Shown here piece by piece: positions 30,893 through 37,314 of a stretch of DNA of 38,417 nucleotides (position 1 is its first letter; each line of letters begins with the position of its first letter). The translations under genes were made by a program, and so were the position numbers. A model generated the notes under the pieces. The model had not been told where the DNA came from. It searched no databases and was given only the letters and a program-made list of their open reading frames with translations. Location of the stretch: the IMG/VR virus record IMGVR_UViG_3300035703_000204, positions 1-38,417 of that record; one strand, given 5' to 3'. This stretch comes from a virus.

Positions 30893-32416
30893 ATGTCCAC
30901 AGTCACCAAATCCCGTCAACCAAAAATGAAACTTCGCAAAGACACTTCTTCGCCGGCTGAAGAATCTGGAGCGTCCGAAACCGCCGGACAATTGCCAGTC
31001 GAACAGATGATCTCCGTCACTTGCGTGGAAGTCAGCCACAACGATCGAACCGAATTTGATGACAACTCTATTGAAACGCTCGCCCGATCGATCGACGAAC
31101 GCGGACTCGATAACGCGATCACCGTGCGTCACAAACATCTTGACGTTGTGAGCGGCGAAGAAACGTTTGAGCTCATCGCCGGCGAACGCCGCCTGCGAGC
31201 TGTCAAAAGTCTGAAATGGCCGATGATCAGGGCACGTATCATTCGAGCCGATGACAAGACTGCCGACCTGTTGAGACTGGAAGAGAATCTGCTTCGAGAA
31301 GATCTAAGCCCAATCGACCGAGCCGCCGGCATCAAACGGTATATCGAACGGCATGGCGAAAGTCAGGCAGTTGTCGGAAAGCGGTTCGGCATGACTCAGG
31401 CACAAGTCAGCAACCTGTTGAGACTTCTGCAGCTCACTCCGGAATGGCAGGGCGAGGTAAAGGCCGGCCGCGTACCGCACACAATCGTTCGTGACTTGCT
31501 TTGCCCGTGGAGTCACCGGCCGCAGTTGCTCGATTATGTGTTTGAGCAAACGAGGTCCATGGCCGACGATGACGAAATTGATCGCGAATGTCTGGTCTAC
31601 ACGATTCACGAAGGCGTGCGGACTTTGTCACGAACGTTGCGAAAGACGGAGTATTTCGTTCATGCTCCAGTGAGTCCAACGCAATGCTATTTCAAGGTCG
31701 ACGACAAGAACCGGCATATTCTGGACGTGGAGGAAATGCCAAACGCCGAGCCGCGGGCATGGAACATTGAGGCCTGGGAGAAGCTGAACGAACCAGCAAT
31801 CAAGTCTTACAAGGACAAGCAAAAGAAGGAACGCGAGTCTGCAGGCTCACCGAAGGGCAAAAAGTCAAAGGGCAGCGACAAAGAAGAAACCGTCGACATG
31901 TTCAAATTGAAACGAGCGTTGTCGAAGCAGCTCCGTGAAACACTTGCGTCCGTCATCAATGCGAAGAAGCACAAAGCCAGCATCGTCCGGCTGTTCATTT
32001 ATTTGGCCGGCCAGGAAGATCTTTCCAAAGCGTTGTATGGCGATGAAGCGTATTCGACGGATGAAATGAAACACGTCGAACGAATTGCTGGCATCGACGA
32101 TGCGGCCTTGCCTGGCCTGATGTGTGACGTGGTCAAGGCAACGCTGATCGACGAATACAAGTACGAACATCCCGCCGCTGTGCAGATGCTGGCTTCCATG
32201 CTGCCGTTCGATTTGGCTCACGACTGGCTGCCAAACGCAGAAGTTCTGCAGTGCTTCCCAGACTCGCAGTTGATTGCCTTCGCTCACGATTGCGAAATCA
32301 ATCACGAACAGCCACGCGCGGAACTAATCGAAAGCCTGTTAAAGTCTGGACTCTGGCAGAAAGGCCATCTGCCCGCCGAAGTCTCCGAGCTGCTTCCCAG
32401 TTCGGCGTTGAATTAG
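30893..32416 (+). CDS. parB: ParB-like protein without ParA
   Basis: 507 residues from ATG at 30893, with AAAGGA upstream. It has the ParB/RepB/Spo0J domain: box I GERRLRA at 97-103, box II ENLLREDLSPIDRA at 131-144, and an HTH near 157-178 (SQAVVGKRFGMTQAQVSNLL). The rest is a long helical C-terminal extension with a Lys-rich linker (KGKKSKGSDKEE) and further alpha domains. No ParA ATPase gene is adjacent. A parS-like palindrome sits just upstream and four related sites are scattered over the genome. It could partition a plasmid-like prophage, organise the genome for packaging, or be a regulator. Confidence 0.85.
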   Translation: MSTVTKSRQPKMKLRKDTSSPAEESGASETAGQLPVEQMISVTCVEVSHNDRTEFDDNSIETLARSIDERGLDNAITVRHKHLDVVSGEETFELIAGERRLRAVKSLKWPMIRARIIRADDKTADLLRLEENLLREDLSPIDRAAGIKRYIERHGESQAVVGKRFGMTQAQVSNLLRLLQLTPEWQGEVKAGRVPHTIVRDLLCPWSHRPQLLDYVFEQTRSMADDDEIDRECLVYTIHEGVRTLSRTLRKTEYFVHAPVSPTQCYFKVDDKNRHILDVEEMPNAEPRAWNIEAWEKLNEPAIKSYKDKQKKERESAGSPKGKKSKGSDKEETVDMFKLKRALSKQLRETLASVINAKKHKASIVRLFIYLAGQEDLSKALYGDEAYSTDEMKHVERIAGIDDAALPGLMCDVVKATLIDEYKYEHPAAVQMLASMLPFDLAHDWLPNAEVLQCFPDSQLIAFAHDCEINHEQPRAELIESLLKSGLWQKGHLPAEVSELLPSSALN

Positions 32417-32438
32417 GTTGCGGGGATTTAGGTTTTAT

Positions 32439-32462
32439 AGCATCGGACGTGGTGTCCGCTGC
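32439..32462. repeat. Array hairpin element E0 (inverted orientation)
   Basis: AGCATCGGAC-GTGGT-GTCCGCTGC lies between parB and the first array gene. It is the reverse complement form of the elements found further right, here with a perfect CGGAC/GTCCG stem. Confidence 0.6.
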
Positions 32463-32495
32463 CCCTGCAATGAGTTAAAAACAAAGGGTTTTACG

Positions 32496-32768
32496 ATGGT
32501 TCAAACTTTGGATGAATGTGTTTCTCGACTACAGCAGATGGCTTCGGAAGATCAACAGACGTGGGATCTGTCGCCCAACGATCAAGAAGCGATCAGGCTT
32601 GCTGTTCGGGTGCTAAGCGTGGTGCAGTATCTCGACGAAATGCCAGCGTTTGTCAATTCGCACCCGTTGGCAGGCGGTGGAATGGCTCTTGTGGCCGGAA
32701 TCCGCGAGGTTGAGGCAGAATCTCATCTGTCAGCATTTTCGATTATGGGTGAATCGTTTTACGAGTGA
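32496..32768 (+). CDS. Array gene 1: unknown small protein
   Basis: 90 residues from ATG at 32496 with AAAGGG upstream. It is helical and hydrophilic, with VQTLDECVSRLQQMASEDQQ at the start, LAVRVLSVVQYLDEMPAF in the middle and a Gly-rich loop (HPLAGGGMALVAG). It is the first of a run of small genes separated by hairpin elements. No family recognised. Confidence 0.6.
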   Translation: MVQTLDECVSRLQQMASEDQQTWDLSPNDQEAIRLAVRVLSVVQYLDEMPAFVNSHPLAGGGMALVAGIREVEAESHLSAFSIMGESFYE

Positions 32769-32816
32769 TAGGCAGAGGACGACGCTTCCTCTGCTTTCAA
32801 AAACATTGGGGAAATC
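32769..32816 (+). repeat. Array hairpin element E1
   Basis: Starts right after the previous stop: TAG-GCAGAGG-ACGACGCTT-CCTCTGC, a perfect seven-base stem, then TTTCAAAAACATTGGGGAAATC before the next ATG. GGGGA doubles as the ribosome-binding site. Confidence 0.75.
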
Positions 32817-33092
32817 ATGAACATGGAACTAAGTGAGTCTGGCACAATTGCGTGGCCAGAGGACGCTGGTGTATGGATGGGGTTCATTGATTCGGTCGGT
32901 TGGTTTCCGATGCGGACGAAAGAACTCACTGACGATCTAGGATCAGGTGGTTGCCTCGCGATCTTGGCTCAGTTCCCGGAGTCGCCTAGCAATTGGCCGT
33001 TTACGTTTCAGGGATGCCATCCAGCCAAGGCGTGGCGTCGGCCGACCGTCGACGAAATGGAACGCGCTAAAGTATTTTATGGGCTAAATTAG
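32817..33092 (+). CDS. Array gene 2: unknown small protein
   Basis: 91 residues from ATG at 32817, with TTGGGGA upstream. It is Trp/Phe-rich and acidic (SGTIAWPEDAGVWMGFIDSV; later SPSNWPFTFQGCHPAKAW). The family is not recognised. Such short proteins with many aromatic residues in phage accessory arrays often block host functions, but nothing here proves it. Confidence 0.6.
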   Translation: MNMELSESGTIAWPEDAGVWMGFIDSVGWFPMRTKELTDDLGSGGCLAILAQFPESPSNWPFTFQGCHPAKAWRRPTVDEMERAKVFYGLN

Positions 33093-33140
33093 GCAGAGGA
33101 TTGGCACTCCGCACATATTGAAAACATTGGAGATACTCGC
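33093..33140 (+). repeat. Array hairpin element E2
   Basis: Follows the previous TAG: GCAGAGGA-TTGGCAC-TCCGC, then CATATTGAAAACATTGGAGATACTCGC before the next gene. The tail ACATTGGAGA corresponds to the ACATTGGGGA of E1. Confidence 0.65.
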
Positions 33141-33410
33141 ATGATGACGGAATTGGACAAGTACAACGAGTCGCTTGATCGTGCCCTCGTGGACTACATG
33201 AGAGGCAAAGAGTCATCTTTCGACGAACACTGCCAGCGGTTCAACCTCGCAGACAAAATTCCGGCCGATCCCTTCGCGAAACGCGGATCAGTCATGAAGA
33301 TGGTTACAGCCAAAACCAATCTACCAATGTGGGCTCGATGCTTGGCGAAGCGATGGCTTGAGAACCATGGTTTTCAGTCGTGGGACGATGGCGATATCGT
33401 TTTGTCATAA
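33141..33410 (+). CDS. Array gene 3: unknown small protein
   Basis: 89 residues from ATG at 33141. It is charged and helical (TELDKYNESLDRALVDYMRG, EHCQRFNLADKIPADPF), with a Lys/Arg-rich and Trp-containing second half (TKTNLPMWARCLAKRWLENH without the leading residues being conserved elsewhere). No motif is recognised. Its leader (E2) has a GGAGA ribosome-binding site. Confidence 0.55.
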   Translation: MMTELDKYNESLDRALVDYMRGKESSFDEHCQRFNLADKIPADPFAKRGSVMKMVTAKTNLPMWARCLAKRWLENHGFQSWDDGDIVLS

Positions 33411-33450
33411 CAGGCAGCGGATGCACAGTCCGGTGCTGGGGAGAGTAGTA
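33411..33450 (+). repeat. Array hairpin element E3
   Basis: CAG-GCAGCGGA-TGCACAG-TCCGGTGC-TGGGGAGAGTAGTA before the next ATG. Seven of eight arm positions pair. GGGGAGAG is the ribosome-binding site. Confidence 0.75.
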
Positions 33451-33702
33451 ATGGACGAACTAAGACAGCGATTTGAAAAATGGATCGCGTCACCGCCATT
33501 TGAAAAGCGAATTGCAAGGTTTGCGGACGATCCAGAAAAAGCAGCCTGGCCCGGATCGTATCGACAGATTGAGGTAGAACTGGCCTGGCAGGCATGGCAA
33601 GAGGCGGCAAGACAATCAGCAGGACCGACTGACGAGGAACGCGGCTTGAAATCGTTCGGCGAGTCGATGGCGAACTATCAGGCGAACAATCTGAGGCAGT
33701 AA
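33451..33702 (+). CDS. Array gene 4: unknown small protein
   Basis: 83 residues from ATG at 33451. It is helical with DELRQRFEKWIASPPFEKRI at the start, VELAWQAWQEAARQSAGP in the middle and an acidic/Gln-rich end. The Trp-x-x-Trp pattern in the central helix recurs in small phage proteins of unknown function. A tail region upstream of the chosen ATG is non-coding element sequence, so earlier starts are rejected. Confidence 0.6.
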   Translation: MDELRQRFEKWIASPPFEKRIARFADDPEKAAWPGSYRQIEVELAWQAWQEAARQSAGPTDEERGLKSFGESMANYQANNLRQ

Positions 33703-33720
33703 CAGGCAGCGGAGCACAGT
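33703..33720 (+). repeat. Array hairpin element E4 (half copy)
   Basis: Only the left half of the element, CAG-GCAGCGGAGCACAGT, is present before the next ATG. Its GCGGAG serves as the ribosome-binding site, showing the element itself can initiate translation. Confidence 0.65.
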
Positions 33721-33906
33721 ATGTGGCTACGGAACAATCAGGGCTATTACATCGCGGAGATTCACGGCGTGAACTACGTGACTTGGGTATCCGAAAGAAA
33801 CAAATCACACGCCGCTATTTTTCCGGAATATCTACTTTCGTGGTGGATTGAAATCATTGGTAAAATGACTGGCGAAACCGTCGAGGCTGTGCAGCCAGTG
33901 GCGTGA
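33721..33906 (+). CDS. Array gene 5: unknown small protein
   Basis: 61 residues from ATG at 33721. It is aromatic-rich (NQGYYIAEIHGVNYVTWVSE; EYLLSWWIEIIGKM), a small beta-hairpin plus helix layout. No family is recognised. Confidence 0.55.
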   Translation: MWLRNNQGYYIAEIHGVNYVTWVSERNKSHAAIFPEYLLSWWIEIIGKMTGETVEAVQPVA

Positions 33907-33944
33907 TAGGTAGCGGAGCACACTTCCGGTGCTTTGGGGGAACG
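33907..33944 (+). repeat. Array hairpin element E5
   Basis: TAG-GTAGCGGAGCACACTTCCGGTGCTTTGGGGGAACG before the next ATG. It has the AGCAC/GTGCT stem, and GGGGGA is the ribosome-binding site. Confidence 0.75.
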
Positions 33945-34136
33945 ATGAAAAGGCCAGATGACAAGAAAGCCAATGCCCGGCGAAAACAGCTTGAAGCCGA
34001 AGTGGAACTGCTGGAAAGTGAGATTGCGGAGGCGATCCATTGGAGCAGGCCTGGCGACATTCGCAGCAGTCTTGCAAGGGTCATTCGTTTTGCTCGGGAT
34101 CTAGGGCGGGAATTTGGGATTGAGGATTTGGAATAG
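33945..34136 (+). CDS. Array gene 6: small charged helical protein
   Basis: 63 residues from ATG at 33945. It is highly charged (RPDDKKANARRKQLEAEVEL, LARVIRFARDLGREFGIED) and looks like one or two long helices, possibly a coiled coil. No other feature is visible. Confidence 0.55.
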   Translation: MKRPDDKKANARRKQLEAEVELLESEIAEAIHWSRPGDIRSSLARVIRFARDLGREFGIEDLE

Positions 34137-34171
34137 GTAGCGGAGTACAGCTTCTCTGCTGGGAGGAAATC
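34137..34171 (+). repeat. Array hairpin element E6
   Basis: GTAGCGGAGTACAGCTTCTCTGCT pairs AGCGGAG with CTCTGCT with one mismatch; GGGAGGAAATC is the ribosome-binding site before the next ATG. Confidence 0.7.
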
Positions 34172-34489
34172 ATGAGTACAACAATGTCGCTTGAGGAAGC
34201 GGATGCGGTCATCAAGTCCCTCACCTCACAGCTTATTGCGGCAAAATCCGATCGGAACAGGCTGAAAGCCCATATCCAGACGGCGTGCGATTTGTTCCGA
34301 GCTGCAGACGAAGCACGACTCGACGGCGTCCATGCAGCCCATGAGGAATCGCAGAAGTGGAAGTCGGAAGACGACTGGTACGGATGGAATTTCCATCAGG
34401 GCAAAGCCAGTGGAATGACAGAATCCAGTATCATTTTTCATAGAGTGCTTCGGGGCCTCAAGTTGGCTTTGAAGGAAGCAGCGGAATAA
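34172..34489 (+). CDS. Array gene 7: helical unknown protein
   Basis: 105 residues from ATG at 34172, with GGAGG upstream. It is mostly helical (SLEEADAVIKSLTSQLIAAK, AHIQTACDLFRAADEARLDG), with a Trp/Tyr-rich part (KWKSEDDWYGWNFHQGKASG) and a helical end. The last codons (GCA GCG GAA TAA) are the start of the next element, so element and gene overlap. No family recognised. Confidence 0.6.
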   Translation: MSTTMSLEEADAVIKSLTSQLIAAKSDRNRLKAHIQTACDLFRAADEARLDGVHAAHEESQKWKSEDDWYGWNFHQGKASGMTESSIIFHRVLRGLKLALKEAAE

Positions 34490-34512
34490 CTGTAGGATAA
34501 AGGAGTCGCGTG
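34478..34512 (+). repeat. Array hairpin element E7 (partial, overlaps gene end)
   Basis: GCAGCGGA overlaps the last codons and stop of the upstream gene, then ATAACTGTAGGATAAAGGAGTCGCGTG leads to the next ATG. AAAGGAG is a strong ribosome-binding site. Confidence 0.55.
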
Positions 34513-34599
34513 ATGAAATACGACGTGCGGCACGTCTGGATTGCTGGAATAATTGGCTATGGTGTCGGTGTGCTGGTGTGCGTGTTGTGCTCGCTGTAG
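34513..34599 (+). CDS. Array gene 8: 28-residue membrane peptide
   Basis: 28 residues, ATG 34513 to TAG 34597-34599. It is a single hydrophobic span (VWIAGIIGYGVGVLVCVLC) after a basic start KYDVRH. The strong AAAGGAG site and the place between two elements make it a plausible real gene despite its size. Confidence 0.55.
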   Translation: MKYDVRHVWIAGIIGYGVGVLVCVLCSL

Positions 34600-34643
34600 A
34601 GCACGCAGCGGAATAACTGTGCTCTGCTTGCAGGAGTGATCAA
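34600..34643 (+). repeat. Array hairpin element E8
   Basis: AGCAC-GCAGCGGAATAACT-GTGCT, followed by CTGCTTGCAGGAGTGATCAA before the next ATG. GCAG/CTGC pairing is also possible. CAGGAG is the ribosome-binding site. Confidence 0.7.
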
Positions 34644-34865
34644 ATGCAATGGTTTCCGCGTGACGCCTCGTGGTGGGGAAAGCCAGACACGAGTCGGCTG
34701 AAAAAAGTGCATCTGATGCATCCGGAGAGACTTGCCAGGCATGGCCAAAATACGGCACTTTGCAGCGGTCAGATTGCATTGGTGGAAGATATGCCGGTCG
34801 ACGATCCATCCGAGTGGAGACAGTGCGATAGGTGCCGAAAAATGATCAAGACAAGTAGCGGATAA
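34644..34865 (+). CDS. Array gene 9: small Cys/His protein
   Basis: 73 residues from ATG at 34644. Basic first half (KKVHLMHPERLARHGQNTAL) and a possible zinc site formed by LCSGQ and QCDRCRKM with nearby His. Its end (AGT AGC GGA TAA) is again the start of an element. No family recognised. Confidence 0.55.
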   Translation: MQWFPRDASWWGKPDTSRLKKVHLMHPERLARHGQNTALCSGQIALVEDMPVDDPSEWRQCDRCRKMIKTSSG

Positions 34866-34890
34866 CCATTCCGATGCCTGCTGTTTTCGG
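34855..34890 (+). repeat. Array hairpin element E9
   Basis: GTAGCGGATAACCATTCCGATGCCTGCTG overlaps the end of the previous gene; GGA...TCC and AGC...GCT pairs remain. No gene follows directly; a promoter-like sequence comes next. Confidence 0.6.
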
Positions 34891-34896
34891 CTGTTT

Positions 34897-34925
34897 TTGT
34901 CAATCTTTGCAATCTCTGTTATTTT
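34897..34925 (+). promoter_or_regulatory. Promoter candidate with operator-like dyad
   Basis: TTGTCA and TATTTT are separated by 17 bases, in a short AT-rich stretch. The -10 overlaps an inverted repeat TTATTTTG-TATTG-CAAAATAA (34919-34939), which could be an operator. Confidence 0.6.
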
Positions 34926-35029
34926 GTATTGCAAAATAAGACGATGGTGTTATTGTACTGATGTCGCGAGTGACAAAGTGTGACTCGGACAGCAAACAAG
35001 TGAGGCCGCAAGCCTCGGGGAGAATTGAC

Positions 35030-35332
35030 ATGAAACGAATCGAAGCACTTGAATGCGTTGTGGCACCAGACGTAAGCGAAACGTTCGGAAAGTGGATTTA
35101 TTGCTGCTGGCCAAAGGGTGTGTTGTCAGTGAAAGATCAACTGTGGCTCAAAGAATCAGGATGGCGTGATTTCAGCCCTTCGTCTGGCGAGAAGACCGGG
35201 CCAGCGGTTGATAAGTTCTTTCACGCAAATGTCCTCACCGGATTGATCTTGCGATTACCAGTAGAAAAGCAAGACGCGGAGTGTGAGCACGAAGCAGAAA
35301 GCCGCGAGCAGTGGAATTCTTGGAGCTTCTGA
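35030..35332 (+). CDS. Array gene 10: unknown protein
   Basis: 100 residues from ATG at 35030, with a GGGGAG site; an ATG at 34961 is in frame but weak. It has a mixed fold (RIEALECVVAPDVSETFGKW, YCCWPKGVLSVKDQLWLKES) and an acidic His/Glu end. It follows the promoter candidate at 34897-34925, so it may start a separate transcript. A terminator follows at 35346. Confidence 0.6.
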   Translation: MKRIEALECVVAPDVSETFGKWIYCCWPKGVLSVKDQLWLKESGWRDFSPSSGEKTGPAVDKFFHANVLTGLILRLPVEKQDAECEHEAESREQWNSWSF

Positions 35333-35345
35333 TTCCCTCGCCAGT

Positions 35346-35381
35346 CCGGTCCCGGCCTAAGCAATCGGGACCGGCTTTTTC
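35346..35381 (+). terminator. Intrinsic terminator with competing outer repeat
   Basis: The stem CCGGTCCCG / CGGGACCGG is followed by CTTTTTCG. An outer 11-bp inverted repeat (35339-35349 with 35393-35403, CGCCAGTCCGG / CCGGACTGGCG) shares bases with the inner stem, so two mutually exclusive folds are possible, as in an attenuator. Confidence 0.85.
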
Positions 35382-35423
35382 GTCGGTACTTGCCGGACTG
35401 GCGACTTTTTTCGGAGATCAATC

Positions 35424-35648
35424 GTGGCAAAGAAAAAAGCAAAGGCAACTCGCAAGCCTGGCGGCGGTCGCAAATCCTCCTACGGTGAGCCGACTGTACC
35501 GTTTGCTGCTCGACTCCCGGAGTCAGTGATTGAAATCGCAAAGTTTGTCGGCGGCGGGAACGCAACTCAGGGGATTGTCGAGATCGTCAAGCAGTCTGTG
35601 CAGTATCGGCTGGAGCATGGGTCCGGTGAGCCAAGATTTTTGGAGTGA
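35424..35648 (+). CDS. Array gene 11: small basic DNA-binding-like protein
   Basis: 74 residues from ATG at 35424, with GGAG-type sequence upstream. The N-terminus is Lys/Arg rich (AKKKAKATRKPGGGRKSSYG), then PFAARLPESVIEIAKFVGGG and a helix (TQGIVEIVKQSVQYRLEHG), a layout like ribbon-helix-helix proteins with a basic arm. It follows the terminator and may be a regulator of the array. Confidence 0.55.
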   Translation: MAKKKAKATRKPGGGRKSSYGEPTVPFAARLPESVIEIAKFVGGGNATQGIVEIVKQSVQYRLEHGSGEPRFLE

Positions 35649-35689
35649 TAGTAGCGGAAACCATCTCCGGTATTTTGGGGAAAATTATC
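35649..35689 (+). repeat. Array hairpin element E10
   Basis: TAGTAGCGGA-AACCATC-TCCGGTATTTTGGGGAAAATTATC. TAGCGGA pairs with TCCGGTA except one position. GGGGA is the ribosome-binding site. Confidence 0.75.
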
Positions 35690-35887
35690 ATGCAATTAGC
35701 CGAAGGTTTTGGCGATACAATCCGAATCAAACTTGACGCCCTCGAACAGCAGCGACCGTTCGCGGAATTGGTGGCCGCAATGCGGCAATATTTGGCGGAT
35801 ACACTCGGTGCAGAACAGGCAGCCGAGTATGAACACGTTACCGTTAACGATCCGGGATTCGCGCATTTCCGCCGAATTGCAAGATAA
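35690..35887 (+). CDS. Array gene 12: unknown small protein
   Basis: 65 residues from ATG at 35690. Starts QLAEGFGDTIRIKLDALEQQ and continues as helices (PFAELVAAMRQYLADTLGA) with an acidic end. An in-frame ATG at 35645 would run through the element and is rejected. Function unknown. Confidence 0.55.
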   Translation: MQLAEGFGDTIRIKLDALEQQRPFAELVAAMRQYLADTLGAEQAAEYEHVTVNDPGFAHFRRIAR

Positions 35888-35919
35888 GCAGCGGACTCGG
35901 AATCCGATAGTGAGGAAAA
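35888..35919 (+). repeat. Array hairpin element E11
   Basis: GCAGCGGA-CTCGGAATCCG, then ATAGTGAGGAAAA before the next ATG. CGGA/TCCG remains paired and GAGGA is the ribosome-binding site. Confidence 0.65.
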
Positions 35920-36117
35920 ATGGACACTGTGAAAATCAAATACAGTAAGCAAATGCGAGATACTGCCGTTGCTGAGGGCCGATCCCTGATCACGGTGGAT
36001 GTCCCCGGAATGACCTATCAGGGCACATGCACCCAAGAGCAACGGCGCGAGATAATCCAACTGTTGACGCGGTGGATTAAGTCCGAATCTGAGAACGAGC
36101 ACGCAGCGGATCAGTAA
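35920..36117 (+). CDS. Array gene 13: unknown small protein
   Basis: 65 residues from ATG at 35920. It has a short beta part (TVKIKYSKQMRDTAVAEGRS, LITVDVPGMTYQG) and a C-terminal helix. The last codons (GCA GCG GAT CAG TAA) hold the start of element E12. It is the last gene of the plus-strand run; the leftward run ends at 36156. Confidence 0.55.
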   Translation: MDTVKIKYSKQMRDTAVAEGRSLITVDVPGMTYQGTCTQEQRREIIQLLTRWIKSESENEHAADQ

Positions 36118-36133
36118 ACCGGTGCTTCACCAG
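36103..36133 (+). repeat. Array hairpin element E12 (end of array)
   Basis: GCAGCGGATCAGTAAACCGGTGCTTCACC overlaps the end of the last array gene. It lies between convergent transcription units and, with the following CCAG-CGGT-CTGGTTTT hairpin, may help termination. Confidence 0.6.
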
Positions 36134-36155
36134 CGGTCTGGTTTTCCGCGAGTTC

Positions 36156-36947
36156 TCAGACTCGCCAGTCCAAAAGCAGAGCGCCTTCCACGAGTGGAGG
36201 GCTCACCAAAGTATCCGTTTCACGCCAGATCTGATATTTCCACGAATCGCCATACGGTCCGTTCGGAATATCGTCGCGATCTATGACAATTGTGACCGAG
36301 GTCACACCAGCAGAGTGAGAAACTGCGGAAATGCTGCCAGTGATTTTCCGTTCCAGCGACGATCGTGATCCGGGCGAAGCTCGGAACACCAACTGACTTA
36401 GAGCACCTGCCGTGAGCTTCGCGTGCAGCACTGCGCCAGCGTCAGTGATTGTGCGGGTCAAACTGGAGTTGATTGCCGACACATAATCAGAACCGACGAT
36501 CAGGCTGATTTCTCCCGCCGGAGTCACCGCGCCAACAACGGAAAGCCTAGCCCCAACAATTTGTGCCGTCCGCTGTCCGATCTGAGTCAGCAACAGAGCC
36601 TGCGCATCCGTCAGCCCGCCGGCCGCAATCTCTTCGATGGCTGCCAGGACAGGATCCAAAGCACCGGAGTCCAGTTCCGCTGCCCCCGTCAACACATCAG
36701 CAACGATCGTTTCACCAACTCCCAGCCATCCTGATTGCGGCACAAGCCCGTCAGCATCAATCACCGCCGCCGACAATCGCTCTGTCCATGTCTCAGCAAC
36801 GTCTGCGATAAACCAACCGGACGTGCTCGTCTCAGTCAGCGCATCACCACCCGCATTGACGAGCGACTGATCGGAAGTTTTTCGCAACCACAGAGCAAGC
36901 CCTGTAGTTCCGGATAGTTGTGGTGCGAATACTTTGACAGTGGGCAT
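36156..36947 (-). CDS. Tail-associated protein (putative)
   Basis: 263 residues; ATG at 36947 overlaps the upstream stop (TAATG). It is Ala/Gly/Ser/Thr rich and beta-like, with VKVFAPQLSGTTGLALWLRK at the start. Helical AGGLTDAQALLLTQIGQRTA in the middle separates two beta regions, and the second ends in YQIWRETDTL. The pattern resembles phage tail or baseplate-upper type proteins. Last gene of the leftward run after crossing the circle join. Confidence 0.55.
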   Translation of the reverse strand: MPTVKVFAPQLSGTTGLALWLRKTSDQSLVNAGGDALTETSTSGWFIADVAETWTERLSAAVIDADGLVPQSGWLGVGETIVADVLTGAAELDSGALDPVLAAIEEIAAGGLTDAQALLLTQIGQRTAQIVGARLSVVGAVTPAGEISLIVGSDYVSAINSSLTRTITDAGAVLHAKLTAGALSQLVFRASPGSRSSLERKITGSISAVSHSAGVTSVTIVIDRDDIPNGPYGDSWKYQIWRETDTLVSPPLVEGALLLDWRV

Positions 36948-37132
36948 TATAATTTCTTCCGAGTCGTTTTCGCTGGTGTGTCGTCTGGCGTCGGCACTGC
37001 GTTTATCTCAGCAATCACCGCTGCTCCAGTCTCATTGATATGCTGGATTTCTTGCCATCCCTTGCCCTGGCAGAGCGTTGCACATCCGATTTTAATGAGT
37101 TCGGTGGCTTGTTTTTTGGCTTCTGGTGTCAT
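36947..37132 (-). CDS. Small unknown protein in tail-fibre region
   Basis: 61 residues from ATG at 37132 (ATGA overlap). Helical, with TPEAKKQATELIKIGCATLC and a Thr/Lys-rich end. The upstream in-frame start at 37180 lies inside the neighbouring gene. Function unknown; coupled with the tail genes. Confidence 0.5.
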   Translation of the reverse strand: MTPEAKKQATELIKIGCATLCQGKGWQEIQHINETGAAVIAEINAVPTPDDTPAKTTRKKL

Positions 37133-37314
37133 CCCTTTTCCTTCATGATTCGCATTGCGACAGACTTGTATCGCTCGCATGGCTCAAGCAGCACGTCATA
37201 CGTCTCACCGCTTGTGCCAGTTGGTGTTGGCTGTGCGATCAATTCGTGCGGATCTAACCCATTGGCTCTGCATTCGGCTATCGCCTGCTCGACGATTTCT
37301 TTGGTCATCTTCAT
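37129..37314 (-). CDS. Small unknown protein in tail-fibre region
   Basis: 61 residues from ATG at 37314 (ATGA overlap with the upstream gene). Helical start (KMTKEIVEQAIAECRANGLD), a Pro/Thr turn and a helical end. Unknown function. The three genes at 36947-37751 look like a coupled set following the tail fibre. Confidence 0.5.
   Translation of the reverse strand: MKMTKEIVEQAIAECRANGLDPHELIAQPTPTGTSGETYDVLLEPCERYKSVAMRIMKEKG

Noticed and set aside
32439-36133. Array elements as integron attC sites or a CRISPR array
   Set aside because: No GTTRRRY/RYYYAAC core sites and no integron integrase; repeats are not evenly spaced with short spacers, and the spacers are genes.
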